64,000 nucleotides of DNA from Siphonodentalium dalli (lineage: Eukaryota > Mollusca > Scaphopoda > Gadilida > Siphonodentaliidae), in NCBI GenBank assembly GCA_032622095.1, contig CP136062.1:140880351-140944350 (forward strand), read 5' to 3'. Positions within the stretch are counted from its first letter, which is position 1, and each line of letters opens with the position of its first letter. Below, one piece after another: positions 44,713-56,899 of the stretch. Below the pieces are notes generated by a model. The model saw only the letters and a list, made by a program, of their open reading frames with translations, ran no database searches and had not been told where the DNA came from. Both the position numbers and the translations under genes were made by a program.

Positions 44713-45990
44713 GTTTCTTTCATCAGCGGTATATTTAGCTCCATGGCTTTCTCACGGTTGCTCATGATTGAAATGAACCATGCAACATCTACTGCTATGT
44801 GCATTTTGTATATAACCGGCGATCAACGATAGTCAAATCCCACTGATTGGATGATCCTATACAGAATGTCTCTCAGAACATCGATCACAGATAGCTTCGC
44901 ATTGAGCCTCACCCGGTATAAACTACATGGACTATATATAAACCCGGTTGGTCAATATGAGCCCTAGAGTTTGGGCACCCAAACTTGTAGCAAGTACATG
45001 TATCTATAAAGTCCTAGATATTTCCCTGTTGAGCATACATGTAGCTGTTCTAGATACTAATCTGGGCTGACTCAGACTAATAGATTACAGTCAAAAAATT
45101 CCAAAGTTTCGTTTTGTGATATCAGTACAGGTACATGTTATTGATATTAGGTTGAAGCCATCATGTTTTATATATTTATTTTCTTCCTGTTTGTTGTTAT
45201 TCTCTCTGTGGTTATTTACAACATGTAAAATGAAATAGTATTTATTCTGCATACAAATTACATGGTATGAGACACATTTGACAGGGCTCGGCAAAGTTTG
45301 AAAACTCATCGCAGCTGCCATGGAGGATTTTCTATGGATACCTCTCTTCTATGCTATTAGTATCATTAGCCCAAAACAAACTATTACTTTTGTACTATAT
45401 CAGTATAAAATTATTATGAACACATCCAATATGTCTGGTCGGCTATTTTTTTTACCAGGTTTACTGCCCTTTGTTGAACTTTGGGCTCAATTTGTTCTGT
45501 CTGCCAATTTTTACCAGAGTTATGGAAATTTTTCAACTTTTAAACATTTTCTGTTTTCCAGATGATAACTTCAATTAATATTGACTGAATGGAAGGAAAT
45601 TTGGTATGCAGGTTTGAAACCATTTTCGGATGATAACTCCCAAGTTATTAGAATTAATGAAATGCAATTTAAACAAGTCAACGGGCATATTATGCTCTTG
45701 TTTTGTGTAATAGCGATCAGTTAAATATAGCGCTTAATCCATCAACGTGCTCAAAGATACTCTATACACCATGGATATCATAATTGTGTTATCTGTTATA
45801 TGTAACATTAGTGATGAAGAGCATAACTTAACTGGACATATTATGTCTCTTTAAGATAAGGCACTCGCAGTGTTTAAAATGTGAAAAATCATAAAATATT
45901 GCACAACTACATGTATCATCACTAGTAAGAGCATAGAAAATTATATGTATTTTTTTTATTATTGATAACTCTTCAATGTTGAAACCTTTG
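44713..45990. other. Intergenic, nothing recognised
   Basis: The 76- and 81-codon frames at 45.1-45.6 kb have no domain. Degenerate words of family R3 ('gagttatggaaatttttcaa', 'ggtatgcaggtttgaaacc') near 45515-45640 suggest an old repeat. Confidence 0.4.
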
Positions 45991-45995
45991 TTATG

Positions 45996-46190
45996 TAAAC
46001 ATTACTGTTACAGCACCAGCCAATTTATCAACAAACAATTGAGCAAATTCTAATAAAATCATGAAGAAATGGAATATGAAAAATATTCCACAAAACACAG
46101 ATTTTTAACTGAAACATTTGATTCGCAATTGCATTTGGCAATGTTTGTTTATAAAATGACTTTCACTGTAACAGTAATGTGTACATAACA
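45996..46190. repeat. Inverted repeat with ACATTACTGTTACAG ends
   Basis: 'aacattactgttacagc' at the left and 'ctgtaacagtaatgtg' at the right, with 'tttatcaacaaac' / 'gtttgtttataaa' further in. MITE-like, no target duplication established. Confidence 0.5.
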
Positions 46191-46279
46191 ATGGTTTACC
46201 ATGAAAAATCTCGTCACTGGAGAATTATGAACAATAAATTTAGGAATTTAGTCTTTCTAACTTGACATGGTCAAGTTTG

Positions 46280-46530
46280 AGCTATTGTCATGTGTTGGTG
46301 TCTGTCGTCCCTGGAGGTGTGTGTCCATCTGTTCTTCAACAATTTCCTTTGGTACACCCTACTGCTAGGCCACATCCCTTATCCGATTGTCACCAAACTT
46401 CATATGGATCCTCAGGGTGACCTCTAGATAGGATCTTTAATACCTTTTTTCCGAATTCTGTTAAAAAAACATGGCCATCTTGGATTTCACATTGAATCCA
46501 TCGGCACACCCTGCAGCCCCAATTATTGCC
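46280..46530 (+). repeat. Family R1 copy with head
   Basis: 'gagctattgtcatgtgttgg' head, 'cgtcc..gag', 'caccaaacttcatatggatc', 'gacctctagat' and 'atcttggattt'. Matches 1-245 (reverse) and 34.7 kb. Confidence 0.7.
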
Positions 46531-46819
46531 AAAATTTACCAGCATGTTTGGTGGGGTCGTCCCACTTTGCAGACACCTATTGTTTTCGGTGGGTTAGGGT
46601 AGAGGTGTGAATAATCCTCTTAATGACTACTTAGGCCCTTCCGAGTTGGTTTGATTGGATTTGGTTTTTTTTCTGCCCTTTTGATTATGGGAAATAACGG
46701 AGGTTTGGGTTGCATTTATGACTGTTTATTAGTTAGGGATAATATAACATGCATGCAATTATTATAACACAAAAACATGAGGTACAAACATTAACGAATT
46801 AGAAACAACGACAACAACA

Positions 46820-47961
46820 TGCTCAGTTACCGCATAACTTGGCCATTTCGTCCAGGAACTCTACTTCGTCTATTTCGCCTGCCAAGTACACTCTCTTGGC
46901 TCAACAGTGTCAAAGTGGTTCCACATTATTCTTCTGTGGTCGCCCTCCACCCATAGGATTGTCATGTAGTCTGTAAATTGCGTTACCCTGGGGTCTACTT
47001 GTTGGTCGTTGTTCAGTGAAATGTCGTTCTCTTCGAGTGTGGTGGTCAACCGGTAGAAATGGCAGCGCGATGGCTCTTCTGATTAATGGTTTCACGATTG
47101 GGTCGTTGTCGTCGTATTCTTTCTCCATCCTGCATGTTTTCGTGGCATATTTCATTACACACTGGCTGTAGTGGAAAAAGCAACCTTTGATTATGGCTGT
47201 CGAGAAAGTCAACCGTAGGGCATCTGAGCAGCAGTTTCATAATCGGTGAAAGGTTGATTCCTAATTCTGCTGATTTTTGCTTGAGAAGACCAAATAATCT
47301 GATGTATGTTTGTTGCGTCTTGTTCGGCAGGAGTCCATAAACCAGGGGAACCATTATACTGTCGACGAACGCGTGGACTGAATATATTTGAAGAAACATG
47401 TCGGGAGATTTTCGAATGTACCATCGGCGTAGAAACGATCAGCATCGGCAAGGAACCTAAGGTTGATGTCTGTTGCGAAGATCAATATCTTGTCACTTCC
47501 ACCATCGGATTGCTCAGGCAAGTTGATATCGGCACGGGCTTTCGGAAGAACTGGTGTGGTTTTGAACGAGAACGGTATAGCGATTATTTCATACTGTAAA
47601 ACGTTGGCACTTTGCTGATCAACATTGGGTCGGTTTCGTCGGTTCTAAGCGAAGTCAGCTCTTCTTGGTAGATTGATGAAACTGTTTTACATGTACAATC
47701 ATTCCGCACTGTCATTTCAGGTTTGATACAAACATGTCCACAGAAACTTGGTCAAAATCCGTTATATGGTTATGAGGAGTTCCGCTGACGAAACAATGGC
47801 ATTCTTTGTATTAATAGTAGCACTACAAGTCTTTACACAACAAACCCAATGAATATTTCCACACGCCGAGATCTGACTCTGTATTTGTTGCCGTTGTAGA
47901 TGAGATGCCTGCCGCCCCTGCTGTTTGGAATAAACGATGCATTAACTAGAGAATTTGCCAT
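46820..47961 (-). pseudogene. FLYWCH zinc-finger/MULE transposase-like pseudogene
   Basis: Read on the minus strand from ATG at 47961. It begins with a FLYWCH-type start (FIPNSRGGRHLIYNGNKYRV, about residues 10-29), then IYQEELTSLRT and ATDINLRFLADAD. The MULE transposase core follows (HAFVDSIMVPLVYGLLPNKT, DYETAA, GCFFHYSQCVMKYA), and a C-terminal GDHRRIMWNHFDT remnant. These blocks are in the order of intact FLYWCH-MULE proteins but fall in different frames, with several stops and at least four frameshifts, so the copy is dead. It carries the D of the DYETAA block. Known context: such proteins derive from Mutator-like transposons and are multicopy in invertebrates. Terminal inverted repeats were not found. 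Confidence 0.85.
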
Positions 47962-48002
47962 TTTGATTTATGAAAGATTGGCCATAGTCCAGTTCTTATA
48001 TA

Positions 48003-48205
48003 CAAAAAATATTCACGGTGAACATTAGTTAGTGCTATTTACATATGCGCGAAAACCAAGTGACAACAGTATAAACACGTTTAAGGTGGCCTGGACACAA
48101 CATTAAATATTCACTGTGAACATTAGTTACATATGCGCGAAAAACAAGTGACAACGGTTACCATGGCCTTAGTATAAACAAGTTGGCCTGACCACAACGC
48201 TTAAC
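48003..48205 (+). repeat. Tandem duplication, unit about 100-120 bp
   Basis: Two units share 'atattcac.gtgaacattagt', 'acatatgcgcgaaaa.caagt', 'gacaac.gt' and 'gtggcctg..cacaac'. Immediately upstream of the transposase relic's start, so possibly its old 5' region. Confidence 0.6.
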
Positions 48206-48289
48206 TTGGATCGGCCTAATTGCCAGCGTTGTAACAACACAGCCGGTCGCACCTTTAATTAATCCCCTGCCGCATGTCTGCAAAGTGAG

Positions 48290-48870
48290 ACTAACCCTGT
48301 TTGGTATCGCCTCTAGATGGGAGCTACTGTAGTATTGAATTTGAAAATTTTTCGATGAAAAACATGGCTGCCGGCTTCCATCTTGGAATTTACTCTTTGC
48401 ATGACCAAATCCTTTGGCACACCCTACAGGCCACATCCCTGATATGATTGTCCCCAATCTTCATACGGATCATCGGAGTTATCGATGGGAGTTATCAAAT
48501 TATTAAGAATTAAAAAAAAAAAAGCATGGCCATTGGCAGCCATCTTAGATTTTACTCTTTGCATGACTAAATCCTTTTGCCCATCCTATAGGCCACATCC
48601 CTGATGCAATCATCACCAATCTTCATATGGATTTTTGGGGTGACCTCTATATGGCAGCCATAAACTTTTTCCAAATTTCGTTCATAAACATGGCTGCCAA
48701 CAGTCATCTTGTTGTGAATTTCACTTAAAAAACAGGGCCGCCGGCAGCAATCTAGGATTTTACTCTTTGCCCAACTAAGTCCCTTGGAATGACATACAGC
48801 AAACTTTTTTCATCTGATTGATACCAGGCTTCATAATGGCTCTCCAGATTGACCTTTAGTATTACTTAAA
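48290..48870 (+). repeat. Family R1 degenerate tandem repeat
   Basis: Three to four units with 'cctctagatgggagct', 'atggctgccggcttccatct', 'tttactctttgcatgac' and 'ccacatccctgat'. Confidence 0.75.
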
Positions 48871-49529
48871 CATTTAAATGTTCCACATTCCTTATCTCTC
48901 CATTGACTGTAATGTATGAAATTATCCCCTTTCCAAGTTGAGCTACATTGTCATTGACTCTTTCATTCTATTTTCTTCTTAGTAATGATGGTTTAATAAC
49001 ACTTTTTTATTTTTCACATTTACCCACTGCGAGTGCCTTATGTCAATTTAAAGGGCCACATAATATCTACGCTCTCGATTATTTCAAAATAGGGTTATTA
49101 ATATACGGGTTATTTGTCTTAATAAAATAGAGGCAAAATATATTCCCCTACGACACAGAACATGTGTGGCCTAATATTTTTCACGAAGTGATAGAAAATT
49201 TATCACTTCATTTATATAACTGCATGTACATGTACCCTCCTTTTGTACCATAATGCTTTGCTTGACATAGAAAATTTATCACTTCATTTATAATACTACA
49301 TGCACCTGCATGTACCCCCCTTTTTACCGTAATGCTTTGTGTGACATTCATATGTGAACTACAAGATAAAATACAGTTGTCCTGTTTCCATTGCTAAAAC
49401 AGTGGACTAATGTGGTTATGATCGAAACAATTGACAGAACAAATCGTGGTATTTTTTAAAAAATTTTTTACAGTTTTTGTCAAAATGTTCAACATTTGGT
49501 ATGTTACTGGGATAATATATATACAGTAT
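48871..49529. other. Intergenic with a short direct duplication
   Basis: 'atagaaaatttatcacttca' occurs at 49192 and 49269 with similar downstream sequence to 'taccgtaatgctttg'. No gene. Confidence 0.5.
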
Positions 49530-49533
49530 TTAA

Positions 49534-49994
49534 AGGTACTCAATCCAATCAGACGGTCCCCATATCATCAAGTTACAAAAACAACAAAATTTCTTCAAAA
49601 TATACTTTATCAGAATCGATTAACTACAACAAAATAATTCTAACCATTGTCAACTACCGGTATGGTATAAAATTTCCCAAAACGTGTTACTTATCAACAT
49701 GTTGATCAACGAAATATGGCCGTATTATCACTTGATTATCAAAAAATTTGGCCATATTACCACTTGATTTTAAAGTTATCCATCTTCATCCGCAATTTTG
49801 TCCGAGACGGTCGGTTTGACGACTTTTTTCAGGCCACAAATAAGTGCACATCTCTAGAAATAAAAAATTTAAAAAATTGAAATCTGCTCACTCTGAGCTT
49901 TGATGGATGAGTTCCTCGACTTGAATCAAATATTTTTGACCCCCCGAAGCCAAATAAATGGTAATTTGGGAGCGTTAATTCGGATTATGCATCT
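49534..49994. mobile_element. TTAA-flanked MITE (AGGTACTCAATCC family), copy 2
   Basis: TTAA at 49530-49533 and 49995-49998. Left end 'aggtactcaatccaatcag'; right end more degenerate ('cggattatgcatct'). Same interior words as copies at 25.37 and 56.47 kb. Confidence 0.7.
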
Positions 49995-50138
49995 TTAATA
50001 TATTGGTAAAAACAAAGTTTTACTGTTCCATCATGTTCCCTCTGTTTGATGTGTGCTAGTTCATGTAAAAATAATTAATGCTCAGACTCATTATGAACTA
50101 GGGCCCTTCGATGACTGGAGCTTCCTGAAATTTTGCGA

Positions 50139-50370
50139 ATACTCTGTGCCAATGCATTCTCTTACAGTGTATATATGCGAGTTTCCCATAGGGAGCCTCG
50201 CATATATAAGATATTACATTGGCCTAACAATATTTACCTCGACCTTATAAGCCAGTGCATTCTCTTGTAAATGCGAGGCTCCCTATGGGAGACTCGCATA
50301 TATAAGAGAATGCACTGGCACAGGATCATTAATGCTGCACCAGCGCAGCTCCTATCATGAAAGGGTTAAT
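50139..50370. mobile_element. Double-hairpin MITE of the ATGCATTCTCTTATAT family
   Basis: Two hairpins ('gccaatgcattctctta...cgcatatataag' and 'gccagtgcattctcttgtaa...cgcatatataagagaatgca') are followed by 'gcaccagcgcagctcctatc' and 'aaagggttaa', as at 2.93 kb. Left TTAA end not located. Confidence 0.65.
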
Positions 50371-50524
50371 CTGGAAAGTGCTTGAATTGCCATGAAGGGC
50401 CTTGCATATTCTTCCCTTTCATCTATATTTGCACCACTGCTGAAATCGTAATTGATTCTGATCTGTATTTTATTACACTCTTGTTCCTAGAATTACAATG
50501 TTCCTGTCAAGCCTTGAAATAGTG

Positions 50525-50683
50525 AGCCTGTCATTTGCAGAATGAGGTTCCCAGAGGGTGAATTTAGTGATGCTACCCCCACAGCGGGCTAGCATAACCA
50601 AATTCACCCTCTGGGAACCTCATTCTGCTGAGGCCTAAGCAGAATGAGATCCCTCATTCTGCAAATGACAGACACACTATTTC
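50525..50683. mobile_element. Double-hairpin MITE (TGTCATTTGCAGAATGAGGT), short version
   Basis: One full terminal hairpin plus the opposite inverted end; the spacer present in the 0.36-kb and 51.49-kb copies is missing. Flanked by a nearly inverted 'ccttgaaatagtg' / 'cactatttcaagg', extending the inverted ends. Confidence 0.7.
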
Positions 50684-50704
50684 AAGGCTTGGACTTCCTG
50701 CTGT

Positions 50705-51010
50705 GCCATATTTACAAATCGGTATAACCACCTGTGGCATACGCATTCCGTTGATGTCACACAACGTAAATGACGTTCGCCTTATCCATGAAATCAGAAC
50801 TATAAAATAATATCATCACACGTGACAAAACAAGCCCTGTATGTGCCTGAATAAAAACATATAGGTCTGTTTTTATTAAATTTACAGATTCTAGGACGGG
50901 TGGCATGTAATAAACACAGAACAATACAAGTGTGTTAATGCGTTTGTCGTTTGCCATTGCCGAAGGATAGAACTCGAGGCTGGGACTCTCATTCTACCAG
51001 TCCACTCTGG
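50705..51010 (+). repeat. Uninterrupted copy of the host repeat seen at 26.24/28.49/29.71 kb
   Basis: Runs without insertion through 'aaatgacgttcgcc' and 'gacaaaacaagccctgtatg', giving empty-site controls for the foldback and hAT insertions in the large intron. Confidence 0.75.
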
Positions 51011-51266
51011 CAATAGGACCATATCAGCAAGTTGCACACTTGTGTCTAGTCCAAAATTGACTATACATTGAATGTATATCTTTATATCCCGTAGATTTTC
51101 GACTAACTTGTGTCATTCTCTGTATTAACCATATTTAATTTAGAGTTCTGAGAAAAAAAACTTAAAAATTGCCAAGAATTGAGGACCTTGAAAAACCTTG
51201 AAATTTGTCGCGTAGTTGACCTTGAATGTTATTCATTCTGACCTGTGGGAACCCTGTCAAAACATA

Positions 51267-51402
51267 CAGTAATGCTCTAAGTAATCGACTTCTCCCCGAG
51301 AGCTTTCCGATGAATGGCAACAAGCCATATTTCCGACTAAATCCTGAAAAGTTACCCATAATTCTGCTGCGGTTAAGAAGTCGATTACTTAGAGCATTAC
51401 TG
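51267..51402. mobile_element. CAGTAATGCTC hairpin MITE, deleted copy
   Basis: TA at 51265-51266 and 51403-51404. The left arm is almost entirely deleted after 'atcgactt', leaving the right arm from 'ctccccgagagctttccgat'. Confidence 0.8.
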
Positions 51403-51489
51403 TATCAATATGGTTATAAGAAAAATAAACTATTTTGCTTCATCACTGTTTATTAACACCACAACCCGCACAAACCTGATAATAGTGTG

Positions 51490-51927
51490 TCTGTCATTTA
51501 CAGAATGAGGTCCCCAGAGTGTGAATTTAGTGTCCTATCCCTCATAGTGGGCTAGCATCACTAAATTCACTCTCTGGGGACCTCATTCTGCTTAGACCTC
51601 ATCTTCTCTGAAAAGTTTCTTTATTATCAGATTTCTATAGAAACTTCTTCACATCATATATCAGATTCTATTTCTTTTTTCGTTTAGTTTCTCTATATCC
51701 CCAAATTGGCAGACGACACATTGCATAATCGAGGTACCCAATCGGTGTACATCACAATATTCACCATTTGGGAACTTCAATCTGAGTCTATGTCTCCCAT
51801 AGCAGATGAGGCCATGCAGAATGAGGTCCCCAGAGGGTGAATTTGGTGATGCTAGCCGCTATGCGGGATAGCATCACTAAATTCACCTTCTGGGGACCTC
51901 ATTCTGCAAATGACAGGCACACTAAAC
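51490..51927. mobile_element. Double-hairpin MITE, copy 2
   Basis: Two terminal hairpins (about 51503-51592 and 51815-51907) with the same spacer words as the copy at 357-775. Left hairpin has 'cagagtgtgaatttagtg' instead of 'gagggtg'. Confidence 0.8.
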
Positions 51928-54900
51928 TCAGACTTGAACCCACAACTGCATTGTGTCTTTGTTTTCTGTTGTATATTTTCTTGTTTTGTGCAAATTGTGA
52001 TAGGAAAATGAAAAGTGACTTTTATCAGTGGACTTATTGTGAATATCCCATAAATGCCATATACTATTTATTTATTTCTAATGTACATGTATTATGAGTT
52101 GTTCCATCTCATCTTTGTTATGATTGCTTACCAGATATTGTCCATATTTTTCTTTATCTCAACTAGCTGATTTTGATAACTGATCGATTAGAAAGATTTA
52201 TTTCCTGTTTATCATTCAGCATATTATCACACCATGTAATCAAAATCACAAATATACAGAATGCAGCACCTGTGGATAGACTACCGGTATGCCAAACGTG
52301 CATGGATGGTGGAATGGTGTAGAATGTTACTACTTTTATATACTCATTCAAAAATGGTTGTGTTAAGCTATTAGTTTGTCGGTCCATATGTCCATTCTGA
52401 GTCAAATTCAGACCATTAACTTGAGTTAACAACTAACATGAACAAGGATCACGCTCGCTGGTAATTTCTTTTGGCCATTTATGAATTTTTTGGAACATTT
52501 TTCAGAAACTTTGGCCAAATTGAAAAACCGAAACAATAATATAAAGAAACACCTACAATAATAACTGATACATTTAGAGTTGGACAAAAGTGAAAATCTG
52601 CATGGATGGGAACCGCAAAAAATTATATATGTCTAGTCGGCAAAGTATATTAACATGAATGAGCACTGATTCACCTGCATTGTTTTAATATGAAAATACA
52701 GAGCAGTAAAGTATCTGATAAAGAAGTTACACCGTTCTAATAGCTAATCATCATTTTTGTGATAAATAATCATGTGTGACTATTTATACATTGTTATTCA
52801 TACACAGGCAAGCAACTGCTGATTAGATGTAACCTATAAAGGGCTTCAATTAAGAGGCGATTACTGCCTACAGCATGGAAACTTTTTGGCCAATGAATTT
52901 TCTTTGGTTTTTTTCCCAAAAATTGGCCATTGGCTACTTTGGCCAACAGTGTGAACACTGAACATAAAGGCATAAGACCCTATATCTTTTTCATGTTGGA
53001 TGTAGTAAGCTCGAGTATGATTTGCGGTCTCTTTTAAACCTTTATAACCAAAGTTATCATCCTTTGAAAAAATTTTTAATTTCCGATTGTTATGAGTTTA
53101 AAATAGAAGCATACATGTATCTTTCTCATATTCTTATAGGATCGATAGGAAAATCTGTATGAAAATACATCACAAGTTTGAATTCCAGCCTTGGCCGCTC
53201 ATTTTGGCAGTTATGGTCCCTTGAAAAACAAGCAGTTTATTTGTTGCTAACCTATTATTTGTTGACTGACTGCTCAAGCTTAAAAATAGTTCAACGTTCA
53301 TATCTATATGTAGAATATCAATAATGAAAAGAAATAATGTACCATGGTCTGTCCATCTTTCTCCATTTCTAGGGAGTGTTAGTTCTAAGAAATGCCATAC
53401 CGGTACATGTACATATATTGTGCTACTTGTTGTACTGGTACAGTACCAGTAATTTATGTTTCATAGTGAAACTATGTGACTATGTTCATTGAATATTCAC
53501 CACCGTTGAACGTTCTACATCAATTATTACAGTTGCCAGTCTTCCTATGTGGCACACAACATTATAAAGATGGTCTATCTCTTCCTAAATAAATTTTATA
53601 CAGTTTCCGGGGTATAAAATAATTAAAATGAGTCAAAGACACCTGTCCGAAATGATTATATCATTTAATATTGATTTTATAATGTATTTTCTTATATAAT
53701 GCGATAATCAAGTGGGACAATTTTTTTTAGAACATAGTGTCATTACACTATCTGGAAATCTGGATAGAGTTCTCTCGCTTACTATGCTGCGAACGTTTCG
53801 GCGAGCTATAACTTTTCACAAATTGATTGTATGTATTACCGTATACATGATAGAAGCATTTCTGGACAGGAGTCTTCGATTCTTATTTATTATTTAAAAA
53901 ACATGAAACTATATAACACTTGTTATTGGAAGAGATAGACAATCTTTAAGAATTATAATGTTGAATTTCCATATACGTCTGTGTAGCTGTCAATTTTCAT
54001 CTATGTCTGAATTTGGTTACATGTTGTGATCCAGTACAAGTTTCTTAACCCTTTCTATTCTGAATGGATTCTCCCACTCAGTTATAAAAGTATATATTTG
54101 AATTGTCTACCATTCATTCGGAGGGGTGTCCAGGAAAAATGAGCAGACGGCAGACATACGAAAAGTTAACACAAGTGCAGAATGATTACAATTAACCAAA
54201 CCGCTCCAACATGTAGACTCCACGAACAATTTGGGGATTTTTTTTAAATAGAGAGGAAAAAAAAACGGTATAAACTTCACATGAGAGACTCAAAACAACT
54301 ATACATGTATTAGATATATAACACTTTATCAGTGACAGAAATTGGAAATATGTCAAACTATCTTCCAAACTGAAATATGACTTTATGCGAATGTACATGG
54401 TCTGTTGTTGAGAAATTTCCATAAACAAAAATGAATCCTGGTTGGGGAGTTCTCTGTCATGGAACAAAAATCTATACATTACAGCATAGAACATGATTTA
54501 ATTCTTATGTTTTGAAGTGAATGATTGAATTTTTAAATGACCAAATATCACATACATGTAGCTGTATGTATCCATTCTAAACTTGGTTATGGGTATTCAT
54601 TGAATCTCTTGGCTTTTTGAGGGAGTCTGACCTTGCACGATTTCAGTGACAGTCAAATCAGCTGTTGACTTTCTGGTGATGCTGATATGACTCAGACCCT
54701 CTCTTTGGATATCGGAAATACATATAAGTTTTTTAACAATAAAGTGTGAAATTCTCAACAAAACATTTTTTATGAAGTTCTCCTGAATTAAGGGTATAAT
54801 TTTATGTATGGAAATGATATAATTGCCATATATTTTTAAAACCTGCCACCAGTATATGATATAGTTTTAGTTGTTTTCTGTCATTTTTGGCACGTTTTTG

Positions 54901-55014
54901 ATATTCTCCTGCCATTTTGAAATTTGGCAATGTGTCACTGAAGGCCATATTGGACTGTTTTGGTTAAACTTTTATTTGGTGTGAAATAGAAGATAATAGG
55001 TTCAACAAACAACC
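51928..55014. other. 3.1 kb intergenic DNA without a supported gene
   Basis: AT-rich, many short frames without domains. A small 'ggccaatgaattttc...ggccattggctactttggcc...cagtgtgaacactg' inverted patch lies at 52888-52962, with words like the hAT ends at 55.3 kb. Confidence 0.45.
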
Positions 55015-55016
55015 TA

Positions 55017-55229
55017 CAGTAATGCTCTAATTAATCGACTTCTTAACCACAGCAGAATTATGGGTAACTTTTCAGGATTTAGTCGGAAATATGGCTTGTT
55101 GCCATTCATCGGAAAGCTCTCGGGGAGAGCTTTCCGATGAATGGCAACAAGCCATATTTCCGACTAAATCCTGAAAAGTTACCCATAATTCTGCTGTGTT
55201 TAAGGAGTCGATTAATTAGAGAATTACTG
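55017..55229. mobile_element. CAGTAATGCTC hairpin MITE, copy 3
   Basis: Full-length 213-bp hairpin with TA on both sides (55015-55016, 55230-55231), nearly identical to copy 1. Confidence 0.85.
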
Positions 55230-55302
55230 TACCTGTTGTGAACCACTGCAGTTAATCAATTTCACAACAATTCTATTCAGATATCTCACTTGCAGTGTTC
55301 AC

Positions 55303-56080
55303 ACTGGCCCAAAATTTTCTTGAGCCACCACCTTAGCCACTTGTGAATGTTTTTGAGCCACTTTTCATTTACTTGAGCCACATTTTTTCAAACTATATTT
55401 TTGGAGCCACTTTGATTTAAACATATTCAAAGAACACAGCGAATTAACTCAAATATTTATTCTAATATAATATAACAGGTTATGGTAGGTAAAACAACAA
55501 CACTATTAATAATCAAACATTGAAAATTCTGCGAGATTTTACATCTGCCCATTTATTAAATGCTTTACCAAAATTAAAGTCTATAACATTGGAGGGCCTT
55601 CAATTGCAATTTTCATTAATAAGTTTAAATGTGGAACAAAAAGTTTGTTTTGCCATTTATCTTTGATTAAATGTTGGTAAAGGCCCTCTCACATTCCAAA
55701 GTCGACAGGGGTACACAATATAGTGTTTATGCAAAGTCTGATATAGGATATGTGTCCTTTCTTTGTTTCACTAATATTTGGTGATGTGAAAGCAATACAA
55801 TGAATGTGTGTTTTTATCGAGTAGAAATAGGAATACCATTCACTGTACGCGATACAATTACAACCAGCCACTGTTGCATAAGCTGAGAATCAATTAGCGA
55901 GTGCTTTCATTCAGACTGTCAACATAATTGTTAAACATAATCTGTCCGACTGCAGTTAATTTAAGAACCACACACCCAAATTCTTTGAGCCACTTTCTTT
56001 AGCGACTAGCACATTTTGTTGAGCCACTTTTGTTTTTCTTTCGCAATTTGCAAAATTTGCTCATGGCAGCGTGAACACTG
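55303..56080. mobile_element. hAT-like non-autonomous element, 778 bp
   Basis: Ends CAGTGTTCACACTGGCC / GGCAGCGTGAACACTG with an exact 8-bp duplication CTCACTTG (55295-55302, 56081-56088). CAGTG ends and 8-bp duplication are hAT hallmarks. Near both ends 'tgagccact' words repeat (about seven on the left, three on the right), possibly subterminal transposase-binding repeats. No transposase. Confidence 0.85.
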
Positions 56081-56470
56081 CTCACTTGTATTTAAAAACA
56101 GGGTGGTTCTATTTTTCGGTGTGCAAATTAAAAACCAAGTGAAATATAGTCTGATACAAAGAGTTTTGTTTTGTTTTGCATAATGAGTGAAAATTGTTTC
56201 GATGTGCGGTGTCATTTGCTGCAATGCGCATGTATAGGACATTTTCAGATATTAAGTTCTAGAAATGACCATAGAACATTTCCCTCTAATAAATATGACT
56301 CTTCCGCACATTTAATATCTGTTGTCTGCTTATTTTTGCTGAAGACCCCTCCAGACAAATAATAGGCCATTCCCATGTATACTTTTAAAAAAGTCTTTTA
56401 TAACTGAATGGGAGAATCCATTTAGTATAAAAAGGGTTAAGATCTAAGATACCTGTATGACAATACTTAA

Positions 56471-56891
56471 AGGTACTCAATCCGATCAGACCCTCATAAA
56501 TTACTATTTCTTTGGCTTCGGGGGTAAATAATATTTGATTCGAGTCGAGGAACCTACCCATCAAGCTCAGATATAAATTTTTGAAGTTTTGTTATTTCTA
56601 TTGTTTGTGGCCCAGAAACACGCCGTCTAAAGGATGGTCTCGGTCAAAATTGTGTTATTATTACCACTTGATTTTAGAGTACCACTTGATTTTAGAGTTA
56701 TCCATCTTCGTCTGTTTGAATAAGTGTTTCTGGGGCAATTATTAGTACACATCTCGAGAAATAACAAAAAAAAATCAATATCTGATCACTCTGAGCTTTG
56801 ATGGGTGGGTTCCTTGACTCGAATCAAATATTTTTTACCCCTGAAGCCAAAGAAATAGTAATTTAGGGGTGCTTAATCGGATTGAGTACCT
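56471..56891. mobile_element. TTAA-flanked MITE (AGGTACTCAATCCG family), copy 3
   Basis: TTAA at 56467-56470 and 56892-56895. Ends 'aggtactcaatccgatcag' / 'cggattgagtacct'. Contains a duplicated 'taccacttgattttagagt'. Confidence 0.8.
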
Positions 56892-56899
56892 TTAAAATT

